NCBI GenBank assembly: GCA_030407085.1
Contig: CM059582.1
Span: 71,381,501 to 71,445,500 of the forward strand
DNA from: Trichopria drosophilae
Lineage: Eukaryota > Arthropoda > Insecta > Hymenoptera > Diapriidae
Direction of reading: 5' to 3'
Length of the DNA: 64,000 bases
In this document: piece after piece, positions 12,957 to 24,484 of the stretch
Layout: each line of letters starts with the position of its first letter
How positions within the stretch are numbered: position 1 is the stretch's first letter
Made by a program: the position numbers and the translations under genes
The notes under the pieces: model-generated
What the model was told of the DNA's origin: nothing
What the model saw: only the letters and a program-made list of their open reading frames with translations
Databases searched by the model: none

Positions 12957-14800
12957 TTTTCTCAATTCGCAAATGAATCGCAAACGTTTGAGACCGACTG
13001 CAAAAAAATCGCAAACCTTTTAAAGGATTTTGTATATCGAGGCGGGCTTTATCAGGTGACATTCGATAATTCGTTTATTTTCGCCTTATTTATTATGATA
13101 TTCGAGTGATTGTTATATTTTCTCAATTCGCAAACGAATCGCAAGCGTTTGAGACCCATTGCAAAAAAATCGCAAACCTTTTGAAGGATTTTGTATATCG
13201 AGGCGGACAGGATCTACTAACTTTCGATAATTCGTTTATTTTCGCATTATTTATTATGATATTCGAGAGATTGCTATATTTTCTCAATTCGCAAACGAAT
13301 CGCAAACGTTTGAGACCGATTGAAAAAAAATCGCAAACCTTTTAAAGAATTTTGTATATCGAGGCGGGCTGGATTTAGTAACTTTCAAAAATTCCGTTAT
13401 TTTCGCATTATTTATTATGATTTTCGGGAGATTGCTATATTTTCTCAATTCGCAAACGAGTCGCAAACGTTTGAGACCGATTGCAAAAAAATCGCAAACC
13501 TTTTAAAGGATTTTGTACATCGAGACGCGCTGGATCTAGTAACTTTGGATAATTCGTTTATCTTCGCATTATTTATTATGATATTCGGGAGATTGGTATA
13601 TTTTCTCAATTCGCAAACGAATCGCAAACGTTTGAGTAAGATTGCAAAAAAATCGCAAACCTTTTAAAGGATTTTGTACATCGAGACGCGCTGGATCTAG
13701 TAACTTTGGATAATTCTTTTATTTTCGCATTATTTATTATGATATTCGGGAGATTGCTATATTTTCTCAATTCGCAAACGAATCGCAAACGTTTGAGACC
13801 GATTGCAAAAAAATCGCAAACCTTTTAAAGGATTTTGTATATCGTGGCGGGCTGGATCTAGTAAATTTCGATAATTCGTTTATTTTCGCCTTATTTATTA
13901 TGATATTCGAGAGGTTGTTACATTTTCTCAATTCGCAAACGAATCGCAAACGCTTGAGACCGATTGCAAAAAAATCGCAAACCTTTTAAGGGATTTTGAA
14001 GCGAACGTGAAGTTAGCCGGCCATGTCGAGTAACATTCGATAATTCGTTTATTTTCGCATTATTTATTATGATATTCGGGAGATTGCTATATTTTCTCAA
14101 TTCGCAAACGAATCGCAAACGTTTGAGACCGATTGCAAAAAAATCGCAAACCTTTTAAGGGATTTTGAAGCGAACGTGAAGTTAGCCGGCCATGTCGAGT
14201 AACTTTCGATAATTCGTTTATTTTCGCATTATCTATTATAATATTCCAGAGATTGCTATATTTTCTCAATTCACAAACGAGTCGCAAACGTTTGAGACCG
14301 ACTGCAAAAAAATCGCAAACCTTTTAAAGGATTTTGTATATCGAGGCGGGCTTGATCAGGTGACATTCGATAATTCGTTTATTTTCGCCTTATTTATTAT
14401 GATATTCGAGTGATTGTTATATTTTCTCAATTCGCAAACGAATCGCAAGAGTTTGAGACCGAATGCAAAAAAATCGCAAACCTTTTAAAGGATTTTGTAT
14501 ATCGAGGCGGGCTTGATCTAGTAACTTTCGATAAATCGTTTATTTTCGCCTTATTTGTTATGATATTCGGGAGATTGCTATATTTTCTCAATTCGCAAAT
14601 GAATCGCAAACGTTTGAGACCGATTGCAAAAAAATCGCAAACCTTTTAAAGGATGTTGTATATCGATGCGGGCTGGATTTAGTAACTTTCGATAATTCCG
14701 TTATTTTCGCATCATTTATTATGATATGCGGGACATTGCTATATTTTCTCAATTCGCAAACGAATCGCAAACGTTTGAGACCGATTGCAAAAAAATCGCA

Positions 14801-14850
14801 AACCTTTTAAGGGATTTTGTATATCGAGTTAGCCGGCCATGTCTAGTAAC
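14801..14850 (+). repeat. A/B hybrid cassette
   Basis: The cassette begins as type A (GGGATTTTGTATATCGAG) and switches to type B (TTAGCCGGCCATG) before ending TCTAGTAAC as in A1. The crossover lies in the few bases around CGAG. It is best explained by unequal exchange or conversion between A and B units. Confidence 0.85.
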
Positions 14851-15236
14851 TTTGGATAATTCTTTTATTTTCGCATTATTTATTATGATAGTCGGGAGAT
14901 TACTATATTTTCTCAATTCGCAAACGAATCGCAAACGTTTGAGACCGATTGCAAAAAAATCGCAAACCTTTTAAAGGATTTTGTATATCGTGGCGGGCTG
15001 GATCTAGTAAATTTCGATAATTCGTTTATTTTCGCCTTATTTATTATGATATTCGAGAGGTTGTTACATTTTCTCAATTCGCAAACGAATCGCAATCGTT
15101 TGACGGCGATTGCAAAAAAATCGCAAACCTTTTTAGGGATTTTGAACGAACGTGGAGTTAGCCGGCCATGTCGAGTAACTTTCGATAATTCGTTTATTTT
15201 CGCATTATTTATTATGATATTCGGGAGATTGCAATA

Positions 15237-15386
15237 TTTTCTCAATTCGCAAACGTTTGAGAAAGATTGCAAAAAAATCGCAAACCTTTTAAAGGATTTT
15301 GTACATCGAGGCGCGCTGGATCTAGTAACTTTGGATAATTCGTCTATTTTCGCATTATTTATTATGATATTCGGGAGATTGCTATA
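15237..15386 (+). repeat. Type B monomer-spacing unit of 150 bp (11-bp box deletion)
   Basis: The spacing between successive TTTTCTCA starts is 150 bp instead of 161. The first CGCAAAC box runs directly into GTTTGAGAAAG, so one of the two adjacent boxes and the GAAT between them are gone. This equals the 11-bp distance between boxes 1 and 2, as expected for slippage between direct repeats. The cassette is a type A variant (GTACATCGAGGCGCGCTGG), so despite its length it is an A unit. A 150-bp unit is divisible by three, which creates a misleadingly long open frame on the minus strand here. Confidence 0.85.
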
Positions 15387-16740
15387 TTTTCTCATTTTGC
15401 AAACGAATCGCAAACGTTTGAGAACGTTTGCAAAAAAATCGCAAACCTTTCAAAGGATTTTGTATATCGATGCGGGCTGGATCTAGTAACTTTCGATAAT
15501 TCGTTTATTTTCGCATTATTTATTATGATATTCGGGTGATTGCTATATTTTCTCAATTCGCAAACGAATCGCAAACGTTTGAGAAAGATTGCAAAAAAAT
15601 CGCAAACCTTTTAAAGGATTTTGTATATCGAGTCGGGCTGGATCTACTAACTTTCGATAATTCGTTTATTTTCGCATTATTTATTATGATATTCGGGACA
15701 TTGCTATATTTTCTCCATTCGCAAACGAATCTCAAACGTTTGAGATCGATTGCAAAAAAATCGCAAACCTTTTAAGGGATTTTGAAGCGAACGTGAAGTT
15801 AGCCGGCCACGTCGAGTAACATTCGATAATTCGTTTATTTTCGCATTATTTATTATGATATTCGGGAGATTGCTATATTTTCTCAAATCGCAAACAAATC
15901 GCAAACGTTTGAGAAAGACTGCAAAAAAATCGCAAACCTTTTATAGGATTTTGTATATCGAGGCGGGCTTAATCAGGTAAGTTTCGATAATTCGTTTATT
16001 TTCGCCTTATTTATTATGATATTCGAGAGATTGTTATATTTTCTCAATTCGCAAACGCATCGCAAACGTTTGAGACCGATTGCAAAAAAATCGCAAACCT
16101 TTTAAAGGATTTTTTATATCGAGGCGAACTTAATCGAGTAACTTTCGATAATTCGTTTATTTTCGCATTATTTATTATGATATTCGAGAGATTGCTATAT
16201 TTTCTCAATTCGGAAACGAATCGCAAACGTTTGAGACCGATTGCAAAAAAATCGCAAACCTTTTAAAGGATTTTGTATATCGAGGCGGGCTTGTCTAGTA
16301 ACTTTCGATAATTCGTTTATTTTCGCATTATTTATTATGATATTCGAGAGATTGCTATATTTTCTCAATTCGCAAACGAATCGCAAACGTTTGAGACCGA
16401 TTGCAAAAAAATCGCAAACCTTTTAAAGGATTTTGTATATCGAGGCGGGGCCGGATTAGTAACTTTCGATAATTCGTTTATTTTCGCATTATTTATTATA
16501 ATATTCCAGAGATTGCTATATTTTCTCAATTCATAAACGAGTCGCAAACGTTTGAGACCGACTGCAAAAAAATCGCAAACCTTTCAAAGGATTTTGTATA
16601 TCGAGTCGGGCTTGATCAGGTGACATTCGATAATTCGTTTATTTTCGCCTTATTTATTATGATATTCGAGAGATTGTTATATTTTCTCAATTCGCAAACG
16701 AATCGCAAACGTTTGAGAAAGATTGCAAAAAAATCGCAAA

Positions 16741-16788
16741 CCTTTTAAAGGATTTTGTATATCGAGTTGGCCGGCCATGTCGAGTAAC
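16741..16788 (+). repeat. A/B hybrid cassette
   Basis: Type A start (AAAGGATTTTGTATATCGAG) joined to a type B end (TTGGCCGGCCATGTCGAGTAAC with one extra substitution). The breakpoint is the same as in the hybrids at 14,801, 21,621 and 23,751, so these may descend from one recombinant unit. Confidence 0.82.
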
Positions 16789-16910
16789 TTTCGATAATTC
16801 GTTTATTTTCGCATTATTTATTATGATATTCGGAAGATTGCTATATTTTCTCAATTCGCAAAGGAATCGGAAACGTTTGAGAGATATTGCAAAAAAATCG
16901 CAACCCTTTT

Positions 16911-16950
16911 AAAGGATTTTGTATAAGTTAGCTGGCCATGTCGAGTAACA
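16911..16950 (+). repeat. Shortened A/B hybrid cassette
   Basis: Type A start (AAAGGATTTTGTATA) runs directly into AGTTAGCTGGCCATGTCGAG of type B without the CGAG bridge. It differs from the nearby hybrid at 16,741 by a short deletion, so it is either a derivative of it or an independent exchange. Confidence 0.78.
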
Positions 16951-19900
16951 TTCGATAATTCGTTTATTTTCGCATTATTTATTATGATATTCGAGAGATT
17001 GCTATATTTTCTCAATTCGCAAACGAATCGCAAACGTTTGAGACCGACTGCAAACAAATCGCAAACCTTTTAAAGGATTTTGTATATCGAGGCGGGCTTA
17101 ATCAGGTAAGTTTCGATAATTCGTTTATTTTCGCCTTATTTATTATGATATTCGAGAGATTGTTATATTTTCTCAATTCGCAAACGAATCGCAAGCGTTT
17201 GAGACCGATTGCAAAAAATCGCAAACCTTTTGAAGGATTTTGTATATCGCGGCGGACTGGATCTACTAACTTTCGATAATTCGTTTATTTTCGCATTATT
17301 TATTATGATATTCGAGAGAGTGTTATATTTTCGCAATTCGCAAATGAATCGCAAACGTTTGAGACAGTTTGCAAAAAAATCGCAAACCTTTTAATGGTTT
17401 TTGTAAATCGAGCCGACCACGTCGAGTAACTTTCGATAATTCGTTTATTTTCGCATTATTTATTATGATATTCGAGAGATTGCTATATTTTCTCAATTCG
17501 AAAACGAATCGCAAACGTTTGAGACCGATTGCAAAAAAATCGCAAACCTTTTTAAGGATTTTGTATATCGAGGCGAGCTTGATCTAGTAACTTTCGATAA
17601 TTCGTTTATTTTCGCCTTATTTATTATTATATTCGAGAGATTGTTATATTTTCTCAATTTGCAAACAAATCGCAAGCGCTTGAGACCGAATGCAAAAAAA
17701 TCGCAAACCTTTTAAGGGGTTTTGTATATCGAGGCGGACAGGATCTACTAACTTTCGATAATTCGTTTATTTTCGCATTATTTATTATGATATTCGAGAG
17801 ATTACTATATTTTCGCAAATCGCAAACGAATCGCAAGCGTTTGAGACCCATTGCAAAAAAATCGCAAACCTTTTAAAGGATTTTGTATATCAAGGCAGGA
17901 TGTCGAGTAACTTTCGATAATTCGTTTATTTTCGCATTATCTATTATAATATTCCAGAGATTGCTATATTTTCTCAATTCACAAACGAGTCGCAAACGTT
18001 TGAGACCGACTGCAAAAAAATCGCAAACCTTTCAAAGGATTTTGTATATCGAGGCGGGCTTGATCAGGTGACATTCGATAATTCGTTTATTTTCGCCTTA
18101 TTTATTATGATATTCGAGTGATTGTTATATTTTCTCAATTCGCAAACGAATCGCAAACGTTTGAGACCGACTGCAAAAAATCGCAATCCTTTTAAGGGGT
18201 TTTTTAAGCGAACGTGAAGTTATCCGGCCATGTCGAGTAACTTTCGATAATTCGTTTATTTTCGCCTTATTTATTATGATATTCGAGAGATTGTTATATT
18301 TTCTCAATTCGCAAACGAATCGCAAACGTTTGAGAAAGGCTGCAAAAAGATCGCAAACCTTTTAAGGGGTTTTTTGGGCGAACGTGAAGTTAGCCGGCCA
18401 TGTCGAGTAACTTTCGATAATTCCATTATTTTCGCATTATTTATTATAATATTCGGGAGATTGCTATATTTTCTCAATTCGGAAACGAATCGCAAACGTT
18501 TGAGGCCGATTGCAAAAAAATCGCAAATCTTTTAAAGGATTTTGTATATCGAGGCGGGCTGGATCTAGTAACTTTCGATAATTCGTTTATTTTCGCATTA
18601 TTTATTATGATATTCGGAAGATCGCTATATTTTCTCAATTCACAAACGAATCGCAAACGTTTGAGACCGATTGCAAAAAAATCGCAAACCTTCTTAAGGA
18701 TTTTGTATATCGAGGCGGGCTTGATCAGGTGACATTCGATAATTCGTTTATTTTCGCCTTATTTATTATGATATTCGAGAGATTGTTATATTTTCTCTAT
18801 TCGCAAACGAATCGCAAACGTTTGAGACAGATTTCAAAAAAATCGCAAACCTTTTAAAGGATTTTGTACATCGAGGCGCGCTGGATCTAGTAACTTTGGA
18901 TAATTCGTTTATCTTCGCATTATTTATCATGATATTCGGGAGATTGCTATATTTTCTCAATCCGCAAACGAATCGCAAACGTTTGAGACCGATTGCAAAA
19001 AAAATCGCAAACCTTTTAAGGGATTTTGAAGCGAACGTGAAGTTAGCCGGCCATGTCGAGTAACATTCGTTAATTCGTTTATTTTCGCATTATTTATTAT
19101 GATATTCGGGAGATTGCTATATTTTCTCAATTCACAAACGAATCGCAAACGTTTGACACCGATTGCAAAAAAATCGCAAACCTTTTAAAAGATTTTGAAT
19201 ATCGAGCGGGCTTAATCAGGTAAGTTTCGATAATTCGTTTATTTTCGCCTTATTTATTATGATATTCGAGAGACTGTTATATTTTCTCAATTCGCAAACG
19301 AATCGCAAACGTTTGACAAAGATTGCAAAAAAATCGCCAACCTTTTAAAAGATTTTGTATATCGAGGCGGACTGGATCTAGTAACTTTCGATAATTCGTT
19401 TATTTTAGCATTATTTATTATGATTTTCGCGAGATTGCTATATTTTCTCAATTCGCAAACGAATCGCAAACGTTTGCGACCGATTGCAAAAAAATCGCAA
19501 ACCTTTTAAGGGATTTGGTATATCGAGGCAACCTGGTCCTAGTAACTTTCTATAATTCGTTTATTTTCGCATTATTTATTATGATATTCGGGAGATTGAT
19601 ATATTTTCTCAATTCGCAAACGAATCGCATAAGTTTGAGACCGATTGCAAAAAAATCGCAAACCTTTTAAAGGATTTTGTATATCGAGGCGGGCTTAATC
19701 AGGTAAGTTTCGATAATTCGTTTATTTTCGCCTTATTTATTATGATATTCGGGAGATTGCGATATTTTCTCAATTCGCAAACGAATCGCTAACGTTTGAG
19801 ACCGACTGCAAAAAAATCGCAAACCTTTTAAAGGATTTTGTATATCGAGGCGGGCTGGATTTAGTAACTTTCGATAATTCCGTTATTTTCGCATTATTTA

Positions 19901-20558
19901 TTATGATATTCGGGAGATTGCTATATTTTCTCAATTCGCAAACAAATCGCAAACGTTTGAGACCGATTGCAAAAAAATCGCAAACCTTTTAAGGGGTTTT
20001 TTAAGCGAACGTGAAGTTATCCGGTTATGTCGAGTAACTTTCGATAATTCGTTTATTTTCGCATTATTTATTATGATATTTGAGAGATTGTTATATTTTC
20101 TCAAATTGCAAACGAATTGCAAACGTTTGAGAAAGATTGCAAAAAAATCGCAAACCTTTTAAAGGATTTTGTATATCGAGGCGGGCCATGTCAGGTAACT
20201 TTCGATAATTCGTTTATTTTCGCATTATTTATTATGATATTCGAGAGAATGCTATATTTTCTCAATTCGCAAACGAATCGCAAACGTTTGAGACAGATTG
20301 CAAACAAATCGCAAACCTTTTAAAGGATTTTGTATATCGAGGCGGGCTGAATCAGCTAAGTTTCGATAATTCGTTTATTTTCGCATTATTTATTATGATA
20401 TTCGAGAGATTGCTATATTTTCTCAAATTGCAAACGAATCGCAAGCGTTTGAGACCGATTGCAAAAAATCGCAAACCTTTTGAAGGATTTTGTATATCGA
20501 GGCGGACAGGATCTACTAACTTTCGATAATTCGTTTATTTTCGCATTATTTATTATGA

Positions 20559-21542
20559 TATTCGAGAGATTGCTATATTTTCTCAATTCGCAAACGAATC
20601 GCAAACGTTTGAGACCGACTGCAAACAAATCGCAAACCTTTTAAAGGATTTTGTATATCGAGGCGGGCTTAATCAGGTAAGTTTCGATAATTCGTTTATT
20701 TTCGCCTTATTTATTATGATATTCGAGAGATTGTTATATTTTCTCAAATCGCAAACGAATCGCAAACGTTTGAGAAAGACTGCAAAAAAATCGCAAAACT
20801 TTTAAAGAATTTTGTATATCGAGGCGGGCTGGATTTAGTAACTTTCGATAATTCCGTTATTTTGGCATTATTTATTATGATATTCGGGAGATTGCTATAT
20901 TTTCTCAATTCGCAAACGAATCGCAAGCGTTTGAGACCCATTGCAAAAAAATCGCAAACCTTTTAAAGGATTTTGTATATCGATGCGGACAGGATCTACT
21001 AACTTTCGATAATTCGTTTATTTTCGCCTTATTTATTATGATATTCGAGAGATTGTTATATTTTCTCAATTCGCAAACGAATCGCAAACTTTTGAGACCG
21101 ATTGCAAAAAAATCGCAAACCTTTTAAGCGATTTTGAAGCGAACGTGAAGTTAGCCGTCCATGTCGAGTAACTTTCGATAATTCGTTTATTTTCGCATTA
21201 TCTATTATAATATTCGAGAGATTACTATATTTTCTCAATTCGCAAACGAATCGCAAACGTTTGAGACCGACTGCAAACAAATCGCAAACCTTTTAAAGGA
21301 TTTTGTATATCGAGGCGGGCTTAATCAGGTAAGTTACGATAATTCGTTTATTTTCGCCTTATTTATTATGATATTCGAGAGATTGTTATATTTTCTCAAT
21401 TCGCAAACGAATCGCAAACGTTTGAGAAAGATTGCAATAAATTCGAAAACCTTTTAAGGGGTTTTTTAAGCGAACGTGAAGTTAGCCGGCCATGTCGAGT
21501 AACTTTCGATAAATCGTTTATTTTCGCATTATTTATTATGAT
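20559..21542 (+). repeat. Segmental duplication pair 1, distal copy
   Basis: This is the near-identical partner of 7,862-8,845, carrying the same rare single-base variants in the same order. Together with the next pair it marks a ~2.5-kb segment copied over a distance of about 12.69 kb, with a changed interval (~8,850-9,180 versus ~21,545-21,870) between the two matching parts. Confidence 0.85.
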
Positions 21543-21620
21543 ATTCGAGAGATTGTTATATTTTCTCAATTCGCAAACGAATTGCAAACGTTTGAGACCG
21601 ATTGCAAAAAAATCGCAAAC

Positions 21621-21670
21621 CTTTTAAAGGGTTTTTGTATATCGAGTTAGCCGGCCACGTCGAGTAACTT
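21621..21670 (+). repeat. A/B hybrid cassette
   Basis: AAAGGGTTTTTGTATATCGAG continues as TTAGCCGGCCACGTCGAG. It lies in the interval that differs between the two copies of the 12.69-kb duplication, so this stretch was replaced in one copy. Confidence 0.8.
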
Positions 21671-21872
21671 TCGATAATTCGTTTATTTTCGCATTATTTA
21701 TTATGATATTCGAGAGAATGCTATATTTTCTCAATTCGCAAACGAATCGCAAACGTTTGAGACAGATTGCAAAAAAATCGCAAACCTTTTAATGGTTTTT
21801 GTATATCGAGGCGGGCTGGATCTAGTAACTTTCGATAATTCGTTTATTTTCGCAATATTTATTATGATATTC

Positions 21873-23069
21873 GGGAGATTGCTATATTTTCTCAAATCGC
21901 AAACGAATCGCAAACGTTTGAGAAAGGCTGCAAAAAAATCGCAAACCTTTTATAGGATTTTGTATATCGAGGCGGACTGGATCTAATAACTTTCGATAAT
22001 TCGTTTATTTTCGCCTTATTTATTATGATATTCGAGAGATTGTTATATTTTCTCAATTCGCAAACGAATCGCAAACGTTTGAGACCGATTGCAAAAAAAT
22101 CGCAAACCTTTTAAAGGATTTTGTATATCGAGGCGGGCTTAATCAGGTAAGTTTCGATAATTCGTTTATTTTCGCCTTATTTATTATGATATTCGAGAGA
22201 TTGTTATATTTTCTCAATTCGCAAACGAATCGCAAACGTTTGAGACCGATTGCAAAAAAATCGCAAACCTTTTAAGCGATTTTGAAGCGAACGTGAAGTT
22301 AGCCGGCCATGTCGAGTAACTTTCGATAAATCGTTTATTTTCGCATTATTTATTATGATATTCGGGAGATTGCAATATTTTCTCAATTCGCAAACGAATC
22401 GCAAACGTTTGAGACCGATTGCAAAAAAATCGCAAACCTTTTAAAGGATTTTGTATATCGAGGCGGGCTTGATCTAGTAACTTTCGATAAATCGTTTATT
22501 TTCGCCTTATTTATTATGATATTCGGGAGATTGCTATATTTTCTCAAATCGCAAACGAATCGCAAACGTTTGAGAAAGGCTGCAAAAAAATCGCAAACCT
22601 TTTATAGGATTTTGTATATCGAGGCGGACTGGATCTAATAACTTTCGATAATTCGTTTATTTTCGCCTTATTTATTATGATATTCGAGAGATTGTTATAT
22701 TTTCTCAATTCGCAAACGAATCGCAAACTTTTGAGACCGATTGCAAAAAAATCGCAAACCTTTTAAGCGATTTTGAAGCGAACGTCGAGTTAGCCGTCCA
22801 TGTCGAGTAACTTTCGATAATTCGTTTATTTTCGCATTATCTATTATAATATTCGAGAGATTGCTATATTTTCTCAATTCGCAAACGAATCGCAAACGTT
22901 TGAGACCGACTGCAAACAAATCGTAAACTTTTTAAAGGATTTTGTATATCGAGGCGGGCTTAATCAGGTAAGTTACGATAATTCGTTTATTTTCGCCTTA
23001 TTTATTATGATATTCGAGAGATTGTTATATTTTCTCAATTCGCAAACGAATCGCAAACGTTTGAGACCG
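21873..23069 (+). repeat. Segmental duplication pair 2, distal copy
   Basis: This is the partner of 9,181-10,378. Part of it, ~22,440-23,069, plus the array to ~23,430, is also the template mirrored by the inverted segment at 24,485-25,450. The shared markers AAATCGTAAACTTTTTAAAGG and GAACGTCGAGTTAGCC make that assignment specific rather than generic satellite similarity. Confidence 0.8.
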
Positions 23070-23750
23070 ACTGCAAAAAATCGCAATCCTTTTAAGGGGT
23101 TTTTTAAGCGAACGTGAAGTTATCCGGCCATGTCGAGTAACTTTCGATAATTCGTTTATTTTCGCCTTATTTATTATGATATTCGAGAGATTGTTATATT
23201 TTCTCAATTCGCAAACGAATCGCAAACGTTTGAGAAAGATTGCAAAAAATTCGAATACCTTTTAAGGGGTTTTTAAGCGAACGTGAAGTTAGCCGGCCAT
23301 GTCGAGTAACTTTCGATAAATCGTTTATTTTCGCATTATTTATTATGATATTGGGGAGATTGCTATATTTTCTCAATTGGCAAATGAATCGCAAACGTTT
23401 GAGACCGATTGCAAAAAAATCGCAAACCTTTTAAAGGCTTTTGTATATCGCGGCGTGCTGGATGTAGTAACTTTCGATAATTCGTTTATTTTCGCATTAT
23501 TTATAATGATATTCGGGACATTGCTATGTTTTCTCAATTCGCAAACGAATCGCAATCTTTGAGACCGATTGCAAGAAAATCGCATACCTTTTAAAGGATT
23601 TTGTATATCGAGGCGGGCTGGATCTAATAACTTTCGATAATTCTTTTATTTTCGCCTTATTTATTATGATATCCGAGAGATTGTTATATTTTCTCAATTC
23701 GCAAACGAATCGCAAACGTTTGAGACCGATTGCAAAAAATCGCAAACCTT

Positions 23751-23795
23751 TTAAAGGATTTTGTATATCGAGTTAGCGGGCCATGTCGAGTAACT
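23751..23795 (+). repeat. A/B hybrid cassette
   Basis: TTGTATATCGAG of type A joins TTAGCGGGCCATGTCGAG of type B. It is the last hybrid before the array ends at about 24,040. Confidence 0.8.
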
Positions 23796-24040
23796 TTCGA
23801 TAATTCGTTTATTTTCGCATTATTTATTATGATATTCGAGAGATTGTTATATTTTCTCAATTCGCAAACGAATCGCAAACGTTTGAGAAAGATTGCAAAA
23901 AAATCGCAAACCTTTTAAAGGATTTTGTATATCGAGGCGGGCTGGATCTAGTAACTTTCGATAATTCGTTTATTTTCGCATTATTTATTATGATATTCGG
24001 GACATTGCTATATTTTCTCAATTCGCAAACGAATCGCAAG

Positions 24041-24230
24041 TTTGATGCCAAATAACAAAATAAATGCATTACGATATAATCCGCTGAAAAAAATTAAAAT
24101 TTACTTTATGCATTTTATTATTCGTTTCGAATAAAATATAAATTCTCTCAATTCTCAGCAAAAACATTATGAAAAGTGAACAAAATCGCAAACAACCTTA
24201 AAAGGCATTTTGATATTTTGATGGATTAAA
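24041..24230. other. Irregular junction spacer with imperfect hairpin
   Basis: The forward array breaks off after GAATCGCAAGTTTGATGCC. The next ~190 bp contain only scraps of satellite and AT-rich sequence I do not recognise. AATAACAAAATAAATGCAT (24,051-24,069) is complementary to ATGCATTTTATTATT (24,108-24,122) apart from a 4-base gap and one mismatch, around a loop of about 38 nt. After this spacer the satellite runs in the opposite direction. It could be a true inversion breakpoint, but with the decay that follows a fold-back chimeric read is the simpler reading. Confidence 0.65.
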
Positions 24231-24484
24231 CTATGGATTCGTTTGCGAATAAAAATATATCACTCGATATCATAATAAATAAGGCGAAAATAACGAAATT
24301 TGAATGTCACCTGATCAAGCCCGCACGATATACAAAATCCTTTGAAAATTTGGTTTTTTTGCAGTCGGTATATTTGCGACTCGTTTGATGAATTGAGAAA
24401 ATATAGCAATTCTGGAAATAAAATAGATAATGGAAAATAAAGAAATATAAAGTCGATATGGCGGCTTCACGTTTCGAAAAATCG
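24231..24484 (-). repeat. Inverted satellite, template not the adjacent array
   Basis: Reverse-orientation satellite. It contains CACCTGATCAAGCCCGC, CCTTTGAAA and GCGACTCGTTTG, which correspond to a unit type seen at ~17,940-18,110 (reverse complement of TTTCAAAGG, CTTGATCAGGTGACATTCG and AAACGAGTCGC). It does not match the mirrored position at ~23.43-23.65 kb. A type B-like piece, GGCGGCTTCACG, follows near 24,460. It already carries many indels against any clean unit. Confidence 0.7.

Larger units (their letters stand above)
1..24040 (+). repeat. Left satellite array, 161/169-bp monomers
   Basis: This is a continuous head-to-tail tandem array, already in progress at the first base. Every unit carries TTTTCTCAATTCGC, two or three CGCAAAC boxes, the palindrome CAAACGTTTG, an A-tract and the AT-rich half with TTATTTATTATGATATTC. 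Unit spacing measured at TTTTCTCAATTCG is 161 bp for type A and 168-170 bp for type B, giving about 147 units. Left-array subtypes include many units with CTTAATCAGGTAAGT, and B units ending CCATGTCGAGTAAC. Groups of units recur as near-identical kilobase blocks, so the array has grown by segmental duplication as well as single-unit amplification. Short open frames of about 60 codons recur in every unit but start at TTG and shift frame each repeat, so they are not genes. The class (satellite heterochromatin) is clear; the family and species are not. Confidence 0.97.

Noticed and set aside
14913..15413. 166-codon minus-strand open frame, the longest in the clean satellite
   Set aside because: It exists because one monomer here has an 11-bp deletion (150 bp, divisible by 3), letting the frame run through. 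The content is concatenated monomer translation.
63..24010. Dozens of ~60-codon minus-strand open frames with nearly the same translation in every monomer
   Set aside because: They start at TTG rather than ATG, overlap the next one by about 20 nt, change frame each 161 bp (161 is not divisible by 3), and carry substitutions with no codon pattern. They are a by-product of a stop-poor repeat.
1..24040. CRISPR array (regular repeats)
   Set aside because: Units are contiguous with no unique spacers, the unit length is 161-170 bp, and the setting is eukaryotic satellite.
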